The notes under the pieces are model-generated. The model had not been told where the DNA came from and ran no database searches. It worked only from the letters and a program-made list of their open reading frames with translations. From Lysobacterales bacterium (lineage in GTDB: Bacteria > Pseudomonadota > Gammaproteobacteria > Xanthomonadales > Rhodanobacteraceae): DNA of 64,000 bases. The position numbers and the translations under genes are program-made. The stretch spans positions 18,635 to 82,634 of the forward strand of contig JAATFF010000155.1 of NCBI GenBank assembly GCA_015655335.1, read 5' to 3'. This document shows positions 50,607 to 59,372 of the stretch, one piece after another (the first letter of the stretch is position 1; the number at the start of each line of letters is the position of its first letter).

Positions 50607-51373
50607 GCGCGCTGCTGCAAGTACGCGGCTTGAGCCGCCACTACGGTCAACGCATCGGTTGCGAGGATGTGAGTTTCGATCTGCATCCAGGCGAACTGTT
50701 GTGCGTCGTCGGCGAATCGGGCTCGGGCAAATCGACCTTGCTCAATACCGTCGCCGCGCAACTGGCACCAACCGCCGGCAACGTGCGCTATCGGCAACGT
50801 GACGGCAAGTGGTTGGAGCTGGGTGCGTTGAGCGAAGCGGATCGTCGTCGCCTCGCCCGCGAGGAGTGGGGCTTCGTTACGCAGAATCCACGCGATGGCT
50901 TGCGTCTCAACGTCAGCGCGGGTGCCAACGTGGCCGAACGGCTGATGGCGCTGGGCATGCGCAATTACGGTCAATTGCGCGACATTGCGCGCAGCTGGCT
51001 GGAACGCGTGGAGATCGATGCCACACGCATCGACGATGCGCCTACCGGATTTTCCGGCGGCATGCAGCAACGCTTGCAGATTGCGCGCACGCTGGTGACG
51101 CAACCGCGCCTGGTTTTTATGGACGAACCCACCGCAGGTCTCGATGTGTCGGTGCAGGCACGCATTCTCGACTTGTTGCGCCGCCTGGTGAACGAACTGG
51201 GCCTGGCCGCGGTGATGGTGACGCACGACCTGGCCGTCGCACGCCTGCTGGCCGCACGCACGATGGTGATGCAAGGCGGCCGCGTGGTCGAAACCGGCCT
51301 CACCGATCAGATACTCGATGACCCGCAACATCCGTACACGCAATTGCTCGTTTCTTCGGTATTGACCACATGA
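50603..51373 (+). CDS. phnK: C-P lyase ABC-type ATPase PhnK
   Basis: 256 residues from the ATG at 50603 (GAGG six bases upstream). Walker A GESGSGKST, signature FSGGMQQRLQIARTLV and Walker B LVFMDEPTAGLD, with the H-loop VMVTHDLAV. PhnK docks on PhnJ of the core complex and is needed for C-P lyase activity in vivo; it is not a transporter subunit here. The stop overlaps phnL by ATGA (51370-51373). Confidence 0.93.
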   Translation: MSALLQVRGLSRHYGQRIGCEDVSFDLHPGELLCVVGESGSGKSTLLNTVAAQLAPTAGNVRYRQRDGKWLELGALSEADRRRLAREEWGFVTQNPRDGLRLNVSAGANVAERLMALGMRNYGQLRDIARSWLERVEIDATRIDDAPTGFSGGMQQRLQIARTLVTQPRLVFMDEPTAGLDVSVQARILDLLRRLVNELGLAAVMVTHDLAVARLLAARTMVMQGGRVVETGLTDQILDDPQHPYTQLLVSSVLTT

Positions 51374-52071
51374 CCACCGCCCTGATGCTTGAACTGCGGG
51401 ACCTCAGCAAGTCCTTTGAATTGCACCACCAGCACGGTGCGCGCTTGAACGTGTTGCGCGGTCTCGATCTACGGTTGCACGCTGGCGAATGCGTGGTGTT
51501 GTCCGGTCCGTCCGGCGCCGGCAAGAGCACGTTGTTGCGCGTGATCTACGCCAATTACCATCCGACGTATGGTGCCGTGTATGTGCGTCATGGCGATCGC
51601 TGGCTGGATCTTGCCAAGGCTACGCCGCATGAAGTGTTGGATGTGCGTCGGCGCACGCTGGGCTACGTGAGCCAGTTTTTGCGGGTGATTCCACGCGTGC
51701 CCACGCTGGATATCGTTGCCGAACCGGCGTTGCAAATGGGCGTGAGCGAGCAACGCGCACGCCAGCGTGCCGCCGATCTATTGCGCCGTTTGAACGTGCC
51801 CGAACGCCTATGGCCATTGCCGCCAGGTACTTTTTCCGGTGGCGAACAGCAACGCGTAAACATCGCGCGAGGCTTGATCGTGCCGCGCCCGGTGCTGCTG
51901 CTGGACGAGCCGACCGCATCGCTCGATGCCGACAACCGCGCCGTGGTGGCGGAGTTGCTGGCCGAAGCGCGCGCCACCGGTTCGGCCGTGCTCGGCATTT
52001 TCCATGACGAGGACATGCGCGATCGCGTCGCCACACGCCTATTTCCGATGCAAGCCCTTGAAGCCGCCTGA
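51370..52071 (+). CDS. phnL: C-P lyase ABC-type ATPase PhnL
   Basis: 233 residues. Walker A GPSGAGKSTLLRVI, then YHPTYGAVYVRHGDRWLDLA (typical of PhnL), signature FSGGEQQRVNIARGLI, Walker B VLLLDEPTASLD and H-loop GIFHDEDM. PhnL acts with PhnG, H and I in phosphonate-ribose triphosphate formation. Overlaps phnK. Confidence 0.93.
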   Translation: MTTALMLELRDLSKSFELHHQHGARLNVLRGLDLRLHAGECVVLSGPSGAGKSTLLRVIYANYHPTYGAVYVRHGDRWLDLAKATPHEVLDVRRRTLGYVSQFLRVIPRVPTLDIVAEPALQMGVSEQRARQRAADLLRRLNVPERLWPLPPGTFSGGEQQRVNIARGLIVPRPVLLLDEPTASLDADNRAVVAELLAEARATGSAVLGIFHDEDMRDRVATRLFPMQALEAA

Positions 52072-52091
52072 CCTTGACCGTTGAGACGACC

Positions 52092-53234
52092 ATGAATGAC
52101 TTAGCTTTGACCAATGCGCGCATCGTGCTGGACAACGGCGTGCTGCACGGCACCCTTATCGCGCGCAACGGCCTGATCCGGCTGGTGGAAGAAGGCTCCA
52201 CCCAGGCACCGGGCGCGATCGATTGCGAGGGCGATTACGTGGTGCCCGGGCTGATCGAGCTGCACACGGACAATCTGGAAAAGCACCTAATGCCGCGCGC
52301 CGGCGTGATCTGGCCGTCGATACCCGCCGTGCTGACGCACGATGCGCAGATCGTAGCGGCCGGCATCACCACCGTCTTCGACGCGTTATCGGTGGGCGAT
52401 CTGGAAGAAGAGAGCGTGCGCATCGAAACCTTGCGCAGCACGTATGACGCGATCCTCGAAGGCCAGGCCAGCGGCGCGTTGCGCGCGGATCATTGGATTC
52501 ACCTGCGCTGCGAGCTGGCGTATCCGCGTTTGATGGAAGCGCTCGAACCCTTGATGGATCACGGCAGCGTACGCCTGCTGTCGCTGATGGATCACACACC
52601 GGGCCAACGCCAGTACCGCGATCTGCAGCAATATCGCAAGTATTACAGCAAGAATCACATGACCTGGACCGAGGACGAATTCGCCGACGTGGTGAAGCGT
52701 CGTACCGAACAGCAGGCCACCTACAGCGCGAAACACGAGAACGCTGTACTTACGATGTCACATGGCCGGAATATGATTTTGGCCAGTCATGACGATACGG
52801 ATGCGCAACAGGTGGACCATGCGCGACGCATCGGCGTGACGATCTCGGAATTTCCTACGACACAAGAGGCGGCCAACGCCGCACACGCACACGGGCTGAC
52901 CACGGTGATGGGCGCCCCCAACGTGGTGCGTGGCGGATCGCATTCGGGCAATGTCGCCGCGCTTGAATTGGCGCACAGCGATCGCCTGGATATGTTGTCG
53001 TCGGACTACGTGCCGGCCAGCCTGCTGCATGGTGCTTTCCTGTTGCATACACAGGCGGGTTGGTCGATGCCGCGGGCGATGGCGACGGTGAGCAAAAATC
53101 CCGCAAAAGCGCTGGGTTTCAGCGATCGCGGGCAGCTCAAGCCCGGCATGCGCGCCGATGTGGTCCGCATGCGCAACATGGATGGTTTGCCCGTCGTGCG
53201 CAACGTGTGGGTGAACGGACAGCGTTCGTTCTGA
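52092..53234 (+). CDS. phnM: RPnTP diphosphohydrolase PhnM
   Basis: 380 residues from the ATG at 52092 (GAG upstream; a TTG at 52074 is in frame). An amidohydrolase fold with VPGLIELHTDNLEKH metal motif, LLSLMDHTPGQRQY, SHDDTD and MGAPNVVRGGSHSGNVA, all typical of PhnM. It removes pyrophosphate from the alkylphosphonate ribose triphosphate to give the substrate of PhnJ. Last gene of phnGHIJKLM. Confidence 0.94.
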   Translation: MNDLALTNARIVLDNGVLHGTLIARNGLIRLVEEGSTQAPGAIDCEGDYVVPGLIELHTDNLEKHLMPRAGVIWPSIPAVLTHDAQIVAAGITTVFDALSVGDLEEESVRIETLRSTYDAILEGQASGALRADHWIHLRCELAYPRLMEALEPLMDHGSVRLLSLMDHTPGQRQYRDLQQYRKYYSKNHMTWTEDEFADVVKRRTEQQATYSAKHENAVLTMSHGRNMILASHDDTDAQQVDHARRIGVTISEFPTTQEAANAAHAHGLTTVMGAPNVVRGGSHSGNVAALELAHSDRLDMLSSDYVPASLLHGAFLLHTQAGWSMPRAMATVSKNPAKALGFSDRGQLKPGMRADVVRMRNMDGLPVVRNVWVNGQRSF

Positions 53235-53571
53235 CCGGTCGCTCGCGGCAGACGTCCATGCCGCGAGCCTTCCTGGCTGCCAGCAAACGGAACATTCCCC
53301 TAGACAAGTGACCGCCGCGATGCGGCGAGAGATCTTGCGCGGAGGGTTTGTGTTTTGGCGCTTCGCATAGCCGACACCTTCTTGCGTCTCGACATCCCGC
53401 TAGACAGGTGCGTCTAGACAAGCAGCCGTAGATGTCGCCTTCACGAAGGCAAGACGCAATCCCCGCACAACGTTCGTGCAACTAGCGCCGGGTGTAATGG
53501 AACGTGCCGTCATTCGCAGAGCGTACCTAGGGGGCACGCCTGCATATTTCCATTCACTTTAAGGCTGCTCT
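53235..53571. other. Region after phnM with PhnF-type repeats and receptor promoter
   Basis: About 340 bases. Contains a CTAGAC half-site at 53300-53305 and a complex inverted repeat at 53400-53419, see next entry. No gene is supported. The promoter of the TonB receptor at 53737 is expected here. Confidence 0.5.
53400..53419. promoter_or_regulatory. Putative PhnF operator upstream of the TonB receptor
   Basis: CTAGAC-AGGTGC-GTCTAG-AC: CTAGAC (53400-53405) and GTCTAG (53412-53417) are inverted, and GTCTAGAC (53412-53419) is a perfect palindrome. The sequence core is that of the sites at 47091 and 47168. A further half-site lies 100 bases upstream (53300-53305). Confidence 0.6.
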
Positions 53572-53691
53572 ATGACCTCGCTTCGCGCTCCGCTTTGCCT
53601 TGCGCCCGCCGTTGTGCCGTTGCCCGCGCAAGCCAATCCCTTCGTCACCGCCTATGCCGCCCGCGACAACGCCTGCGGCGCCCGTCACTGA
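53572..53691 (+). CDS. Possible 39-residue leader peptide ahead of the TonB receptor
   Basis: A 39-codon frame with AAGG seven bases before the ATG, product beginning MTSLRAPLCLAPAVVPLPAQ and ending ACGARH. It ends 45 bases before the receptor start. Composition is alanine- and proline-rich. It could be a leader peptide or chance. Confidence 0.3.
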   Translation: MTSLRAPLCLAPAVVPLPAQANPFVTAYAARDNACGARH

Positions 53692-53736
53692 CGCAGCCTC
53701 GTTAAGACATTCGCTACCGCCCATCTGGAGAGTCCC

Positions 53737-56385
53737 TTGAAGATCAATAAGATCGCCTTCGCGGTGTTGACTGCGCTCGTTGCGAGCCGCGCGGCGTATG
53801 CCGCGGATGACACCACCACGCCCAACGCCAACGCGCCCACGACTGCCACGGCAACAACGCCCGCCGCCACGTCGTCGACGACTAACAAGGACAACCCCAA
53901 CACGCTGCAGACGGTTACCGTCACGGCGCAGCACACTGTCCAAGACATACAGGACGTGCCGATCACGATTCAGGCCTTCACCGGCAACACGTTGCAACAG
54001 TTGAACGTCACGTCATTCGATGATCTGATCAAATACCTGCCCAACGTGACCTTCGCCGCCAATGGTCCGGGTCAGGGCAACATCTATATGCGCGGCCTGA
54101 GCACCGGCTTCCTCGGCAACCAGTCCAGCGCGTCCATCGCACCGTTCCCGAACGTGGCCGTCTATCTGGATGACCAATCCATGCAATTCCCCGCGCGCAA
54201 TCTCGACGTCTACATGATCGATATGGAACGCGTCGAGGTGCTCGAAGGTCCGCAGGGCACGTTGTTCGGTGGCGGCGCCGAAGCCGGTGCCGTGCGCTAC
54301 ATCACCAACAAGCCGAATCTCGACAAGGTCAGTGGCAGCGCCGAAGCCAGCACGGGCGTCACCGCCGGCGGCGGCCCGAACAATTCGGCCAACGCGGTGC
54401 TGAACCTGCCGATCATTCCCGGCACGTTCGCGGTGCGTGGCGTGATCTACAACGATCACCAGGGTGGTTACATCGACAACGTACCGGGCACATTCACGCG
54501 CCAGCCCACCGACGGTGGTGGTGCGATGGCCCCTTACGTGGCTGCCGGCGGTACGTCGGTAACCAATAACTTTTCAGTGGCGCAGAACAACTGGAACCCC
54601 GTCGACTATCAGGGCGCCCGCCTGTCTGCCCTGTGGAAGATCAACGACGACTGGAATTTCCTGATCGCCGAGAGCTACCAGAACCTGGACGCCAACGGCC
54701 AGTCCTCGACGTATCCGGTGGGTTCGGACGGCCAGACGCTCGGCACCAATCAAATCACGTCGTTCGTGCCGAGTTGGAATGACGACCATTACACCAACAC
54801 CGCGTGGACGTTGAACGGCGAAATCGGCGACCTCTCGCTGGTGTACACCGGCGGCTACACCAATCGCCACATCAGCGAGCAGCAGGACTACACCAACTAC
54901 TCGCGCAGCGCGGGCGGCATGTATTACCAGTGCACCGGCACGTCGGCCGGTCTGTCCAGCAAAGGCAAGCCGACCTGCTATTCGCCGGTGGGTTATTGGA
55001 ACGACCACGTCAACAGCACGCACCAGAGCCACGAGCTGCGCCTGAGCACGCCGGAAGACTATCGCTTCCGTGTTATCGGCGGTCTGTTCTATGAAGACTT
55101 CAACATCGACGATCACATGGCCTTCAACTACAAGACCATTCCGTCTTGTACGCCGACGAACCTCACCAACGCACTCGCCGGCGGCGTGCCCTGCGTAGCC
55201 AACACGATGTCCTCCCCGGGCGTCGAGGAACCTGATAACACGGCCTTCGGCGAAGTCGAACAGCGCGGCTACAAGCAAGAAGCGGCGTTCGGTTCGATGT
55301 CCTACGACATCATCCCGGATGTGCTGACCGCGACGGCCGGCACGCGTTATTACCACTACTCCGAATGGCAGACCGGCACGGAGTTCTATACCACCAGCGC
55401 GCTGGTGAACATCCCCAACGGCACCTACGTGGGCGATGACACGGTGATGAACTACCACAAGACGTATCACGGCTTTAAGAGTCGCGCGAATCTGGTGTGG
55501 CACATCGCGCCGGACACGATGGTGTATTACACGTTCTCGCAAGGCTTCCGTCCGGGCGGCTTCAACCGCACGACATCGGGCGTGGCGAAACTCGACGGCG
55601 AAGCGCAATACCAGAAGCCGATCAGCTACGCGCCCGATACGTTGACCAACAACGAAATCGGCTTCAAGACCACGTTCCTCGACGACCGCCTGCAGTTCAA
55701 CGGCTCACTGTATGACATGCGGTGGGACAACGTGCAGATGCAGTTCTTCAACCCGTTGGTGCTGGGTAACACCACCTTCGCGGTTAACGGACCCAACTAC
55801 AAGGTGCAGGGTCTGGAGCTGCAATTCCAGGCGCGCATTACCGATGGCCTGTCCGTCATAGGCGCCGGTTCGCTCAACCACGCCAAGCAGACCAACTCGC
55901 CGTGCTTGATCAACAACATTCCGGGATCGGCTGGCTACAACGCGTGCATCATCCAAACCGGCGCTGTCGGCGACGTAACGTCGTTCGCCAATCCTTTCGG
56001 CGAAGTGGGCAGTGTGCCGGCGTTCTCGCCACGCTCGCAATTCAATTTGCGCCTGCGTTACGACTGGGCGTTCGGTCCTGGCTTCAAGGCGTTCTGGCAA
56101 GTCGGCGCAAATCGCACCGGTTCGATGTACAACCAGCCGGCTACCTATCCCAGCGGCGCGGGCGTGACGGACGTCACCACGGTGGAACTGCGTTATTTGC
56201 AAGCCGGTTACACCACCTACGATGCATCGCTGGGCGTGTCCAAGGACAACTGGGACGTGTCGCTTTACGGCACCAACCTGAGCAACAGCCACGCGAGCGT
56301 GTTTACGTCGTCGGCTCAGTTCATCGAGTCGGAAGTGCCGATCCGTCCGCGCGTGCTTGGCGTGAAGGTGGGCTTCAAGTTCTAA
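53737..56385 (+). CDS. TonB-dependent receptor
   Basis: 882 residues, TTG start with GGAG seven bases upstream. A signal peptide (IAFAVLTALVASRAAYA) and a Thr/Ala-rich linker precede the TonB box region (LQTVTVTAQH), the plug domain (PNVAVYLDDQSMQFPARNLD, ERVEVLEGPQGTLFGGGAEA) and a 22-strand barrel with a terminal aromatic (VKVGFKF). This is a FecA-like receptor of the common outer-membrane type. Two PhnF-type repeats lie between phnM and the receptor, so it may import phosphonates or a substrate used with them; classic siderophore roles are the alternative. A terminator follows. Confidence 0.9.
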   Translation: MKINKIAFAVLTALVASRAAYAADDTTTPNANAPTTATATTPAATSSTTNKDNPNTLQTVTVTAQHTVQDIQDVPITIQAFTGNTLQQLNVTSFDDLIKYLPNVTFAANGPGQGNIYMRGLSTGFLGNQSSASIAPFPNVAVYLDDQSMQFPARNLDVYMIDMERVEVLEGPQGTLFGGGAEAGAVRYITNKPNLDKVSGSAEASTGVTAGGGPNNSANAVLNLPIIPGTFAVRGVIYNDHQGGYIDNVPGTFTRQPTDGGGAMAPYVAAGGTSVTNNFSVAQNNWNPVDYQGARLSALWKINDDWNFLIAESYQNLDANGQSSTYPVGSDGQTLGTNQITSFVPSWNDDHYTNTAWTLNGEIGDLSLVYTGGYTNRHISEQQDYTNYSRSAGGMYYQCTGTSAGLSSKGKPTCYSPVGYWNDHVNSTHQSHELRLSTPEDYRFRVIGGLFYEDFNIDDHMAFNYKTIPSCTPTNLTNALAGGVPCVANTMSSPGVEEPDNTAFGEVEQRGYKQEAAFGSMSYDIIPDVLTATAGTRYYHYSEWQTGTEFYTTSALVNIPNGTYVGDDTVMNYHKTYHGFKSRANLVWHIAPDTMVYYTFSQGFRPGGFNRTTSGVAKLDGEAQYQKPISYAPDTLTNNEIGFKTTFLDDRLQFNGSLYDMRWDNVQMQFFNPLVLGNTTFAVNGPNYKVQGLELQFQARITDGLSVIGAGSLNHAKQTNSPCLINNIPGSAGYNACIIQTGAVGDVTSFANPFGEVGSVPAFSPRSQFNLRLRYDWAFGPGFKAFWQVGANRTGSMYNQPATYPSGAGVTDVTTVELRYLQAGYTTYDASLGVSKDNWDVSLYGTNLSNSHASVFTSSAQFIESEVPIRPRVLGVKVGFKF

Positions 56386-56401
56386 GCGGCTAGCGTCGCG
56401 C

Positions 56402-56431
56402 GACGTCGATGCACATGACGTCGATGCACAT
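56402..56431 (+). repeat. Perfect tandem 15-bp duplication
   Basis: GACGTCGATGCACAT occurs twice without a gap (56402-56416 and 56417-56431), between the receptor stop and its terminator. Small tandem repeats of this kind may expand or contract. Confidence 0.7.
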
Positions 56432-56433
56432 AG

Positions 56434-56466
56434 AATGGGGCGGGCGGGAAGCTCGCCCCATTTTTC
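56434..56466 (+). terminator. Rho-independent terminator after the TonB receptor
   Basis: Stem AATGGGGCG/CGCCCCATT (56434-56442 and 56454-56462) with an 11-base loop, running into a T-run. It lies directly ahead of the TPR-sulfotransferase, so that gene probably depends on read-through or on its own promoter. Confidence 0.85.
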
Positions 56467-56486
56467 GATGGTTTTCTATGGTCCCC

Positions 56487-58496
56487 ATGAACGCTACGGC
56501 AACCGATTCAACCCTTTCGCCGCTGGAGCTCCAACTCCAGCAGGCCCGCCAGCTGCAGACCGGCGGGCAGCATGCGCAAGCCTTGCAGATAGCGCAGACG
56601 TTGTTGGCCGAAGCACCCGACCATGACGAAGTGCTTTATGTGATCGCTCGCAGTCAGCGCTACCTGGGGCAGATAGACGCTGCGTTGGAAACGCTGGCGC
56701 ACATGGAACGGGAACGTCCTCACTACAGTCGTTTGCACGAGGAGCGCGGCCACTGTTACGTGGTGCTGCGCGATGCGCCACAGGCAATCGACGCGCTACT
56801 GCGTGCCGTCAACATCAACCCGGCGCTGCCTTCGAGCTGGAATCTTCTCGAAGGCCTTTACCGCATGACCGGCGATGCCGTCAACGCGGCGATTGCCGCC
56901 TCGCATGTCGCTACGCTCAAGCGTTTGGCGCCTGAGGTCGTGCACGCGACCAGTCATTTCTCCGATGGCGAACTTGATCCTGCCGAACAGATCATCCGCG
57001 CCTACCTATTGAAAACCGGCAACGATGTCGAGGCGATGCGCCTGCTCGCCCGTATCGGCCTGGCGCGCGACGTGCTCGACGACGCTGAAACATTGCTCGA
57101 AGCCGTGTTGAAGATCGCCCCGGATTTTCGCGCGGCACGCTATGACTATGCATGCGTGCTGCTGGAGCGGCATCTGTACAAGCGTGCCTGCGAGGAAACC
57201 GAAAAGCTGCTCGCCCTCGAACCCCATCATCTCGATTACCGCGCGCTTTACGCCAGTGCGAACGTTGGCCTCGGCGAACACGAACGCGCCATTGCGCTCT
57301 ATCAAGAACTTCTGCGCGACGCGCCCGGTGCGGCCGATCTGCATCTGTCGCTCGCGCATTCGCTGAAAACGCAGGGGCGGCAGGCGGAATCGATCGCAGC
57401 GTATCGCGCGGCGGCGCGGGCTCGTCCTGATTTCGGCGACGCTTACTGGAGTCTGGCGAATCTCAAAACCTATCGGTTCACCGATGAGGAAATCGCCAGC
57501 ATGCGTGCCGCGGAATCCGCGCCAAGCACGCAGACCGTCGATCGTTATCATCTGTGCTTCGCGCTCGGCAAGGCATTCGAAGATCGTGGCGACTACGCCG
57601 AGTCGTGGCGCTACTACAGCCAGGGCAACGCACTCAAGCGCTCAGAGAGCCGCTATCGCCCCGAGATCATCGAAACCAACACGCATCGGCAGATCGATGT
57701 GTGCACCCGCGCGTTCTTTGCCAGCCGCAACGGCGTTGGCGACTCGTGCCCGGATCCGATTTTCATCGTCGGCCTGCCGCGTTCCGGCTCCACGCTGATC
57801 GAACAGATACTGGCCTCTCATTCCCGCGTCGAAGGCACGCATGAGTTGGGCGAGATTCCGCGCATGGTGCTCGATCTGCAGGGTCGGCAACCTGATCTGG
57901 ACGACCCGCGTTATCCCGGTGTGCTGAGCGAGCTCGCGCCTGAGGATTTTCTAAAGCTCGGCGAAAAGTACTTAAGCGAAACCCGCATCTATCGTGGCGA
58001 CAAGCCTTACTTCATCGACAAAATGCCGAACAACTTCCGGCATGTCGGCCTGATCCATTTGATTCTGCCCAACGCGAAGATCATCGACGCGCGACGCGAG
58101 CCGATCGCATGCTGCTTCAGCAATCTGAAACAGCTCTTTGCCACCGGCCAGGAATTTACGTACAGCGTCGAGGACATTGCGCGCTACTACCGGACGTATC
58201 TCGATGTGATGCAGCACTGGGATGAGGCGCTACCGGGTCGCGTGCTGCGCGTGCATCATGAAGACGTCGTCGACGATCTCGATAACAACGTGCGGCGGAT
58301 TCTCGATTTCTGCGGATTGGACTTCGAGCCGTCCTGCATGGAGTTCTACAAGACTGCGCGCAGCGTACGCACGGCCAGCTCGGAACAGGTGCGCCAGCCG
58401 ATCTTCCGCGATGGCCTCGATCAGTGGACGAAATACGAGCCTTGGTTGGGGCCGCTCAAGGACGCGCTCGGCGACGAACTGACGCGCTATCGCTAG
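56487..58496 (+). CDS. TPR-sulfotransferase family protein
   Basis: 669 residues from the ATG at 56487 (an ATG at 56478 is alternative). The N-terminal 390 residues are TPR-type helical repeats (QALQIAQTLLAEAPDHDEVL, AIALYQELLRDAPGAADLHL). The C-terminal domain has the sulfotransferase 5' PAPS motif FIVGLPRSGSTLIEQILASH and a later DARREPIACCFSNLKQLFA, with IYRGDKPYFIDKMPNNFRHV. TPR-sulfotransferases transfer sulfate to proteins or sugars. In Xanthomonadales such a gene often follows a TonB-dependent receptor; here too. The acceptor is not known. No signal peptide, so cytoplasmic. Confidence 0.87.
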   Translation: MNATATDSTLSPLELQLQQARQLQTGGQHAQALQIAQTLLAEAPDHDEVLYVIARSQRYLGQIDAALETLAHMERERPHYSRLHEERGHCYVVLRDAPQAIDALLRAVNINPALPSSWNLLEGLYRMTGDAVNAAIAASHVATLKRLAPEVVHATSHFSDGELDPAEQIIRAYLLKTGNDVEAMRLLARIGLARDVLDDAETLLEAVLKIAPDFRAARYDYACVLLERHLYKRACEETEKLLALEPHHLDYRALYASANVGLGEHERAIALYQELLRDAPGAADLHLSLAHSLKTQGRQAESIAAYRAAARARPDFGDAYWSLANLKTYRFTDEEIASMRAAESAPSTQTVDRYHLCFALGKAFEDRGDYAESWRYYSQGNALKRSESRYRPEIIETNTHRQIDVCTRAFFASRNGVGDSCPDPIFIVGLPRSGSTLIEQILASHSRVEGTHELGEIPRMVLDLQGRQPDLDDPRYPGVLSELAPEDFLKLGEKYLSETRIYRGDKPYFIDKMPNNFRHVGLIHLILPNAKIIDARREPIACCFSNLKQLFATGQEFTYSVEDIARYYRTYLDVMQHWDEALPGRVLRVHHEDVVDDLDNNVRRILDFCGLDFEPSCMEFYKTARSVRTASSEQVRQPIFRDGLDQWTKYEPWLGPLKDALGDELTRYR

Positions 58497-58678
58497 CGCT
58501 GTGCACGCGCGGATCAAAGCGTAGCCGCAGCGAAACGGGATTGGATTCGCAGCCGCGACCACTATGGATTGGCACCTTGCGCGTAGCCGTGGCAACCTTC
58601 CTGGACTTGGCTGGCACTCACCCGGACGAGACCCTTTCGGCCTGCGCTTGAAGTTCGCTTAACGCGTAACGCAGACCT

Positions 58679-59371
58679 ATGGCACGGCGGGGTGATGACA
58701 GGACATCGGGCAGCGAATTTGCCAGCAAGGTAGTCGACGGCATGCATACGGGAGAGCAGTACCACCAATTCTTTCTGACCTCGCCGCCCGATCGGGCCGT
58801 GCGCGACAGGTTTCAGAAGATGACGCTGGATCTGTTGCCCAAAGGCGCAGACGTGCTCGATTTCGGTGCTGGAACCGGCATCGATGCGAAAACCTATGCT
58901 GCTCATGGGCACCAAACGTTCGTGTATGAGCCGTCGGAATCCATGCGCGATTATCTGGCGCAGTACTGTCACGACGAAATCGCCGACAAAACCATTGTCA
59001 AGGTGACGTCGCCGCTCGCCTGCAAGGTGCAAGCCGTTACGGCGAACTTTGCGGTCCTCAATCATTTCGCGGATCACACCTTGCTTTTCGAGGAGTTGTC
59101 GCGGGTGGTCCACCGTGGCGGCTTTGTCCTGGTCAGCATGCTCAATCCCTACTACCTCGGCGATGCACGTTACGGCTGGTGGCGGAAGAACGTCTTCCGT
59201 CTTTTGCGACGCGGTCGTTATGCCATTGCAAGCGAGAGCAATATCCATCGCTTTGCGCCGCGTGTCGTGGTGCAAGCGGCGGCGCCGCATTTCCAGCTGG
59301 AAAGCCTCGTTCCGCGTGGTTTCGGATGGGCTATCGATCTTTATATGTTCCTGCTATTCCGGCGCGCCTGA
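58679..59371 (+). CDS. SAM-dependent methyltransferase (class I)
   Basis: 230 residues from the ATG at 58679; an internal ATG at 58742 is possible, as neither has a clear ribosome-binding site. Motif I VLDFGAGTGIDAKTYAAHG, then VYEPSESM, FAVLNHFADH and VHRGGFVLVSMLNPYY are those of UbiE/BioC-type methyltransferases. The substrate is unknown. Its stop is separated from the next start by a single base, so the two genes form a coupled pair with the flavin-reductase-like protein. Confidence 0.85.
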   Translation: MARRGDDRTSGSEFASKVVDGMHTGEQYHQFFLTSPPDRAVRDRFQKMTLDLLPKGADVLDFGAGTGIDAKTYAAHGHQTFVYEPSESMRDYLAQYCHDEIADKTIVKVTSPLACKVQAVTANFAVLNHFADHTLLFEELSRVVHRGGFVLVSMLNPYYLGDARYGWWRKNVFRLLRRGRYAIASESNIHRFAPRVVVQAAAPHFQLESLVPRGFGWAIDLYMFLLFRRA

Positions 59372-59372
59372 G

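Noticed and set aside
54574..55608. 344-codon open frame antisense to the TonB receptor
   Set aside because: Shadow of the receptor gene; Arg- and His-rich composition.
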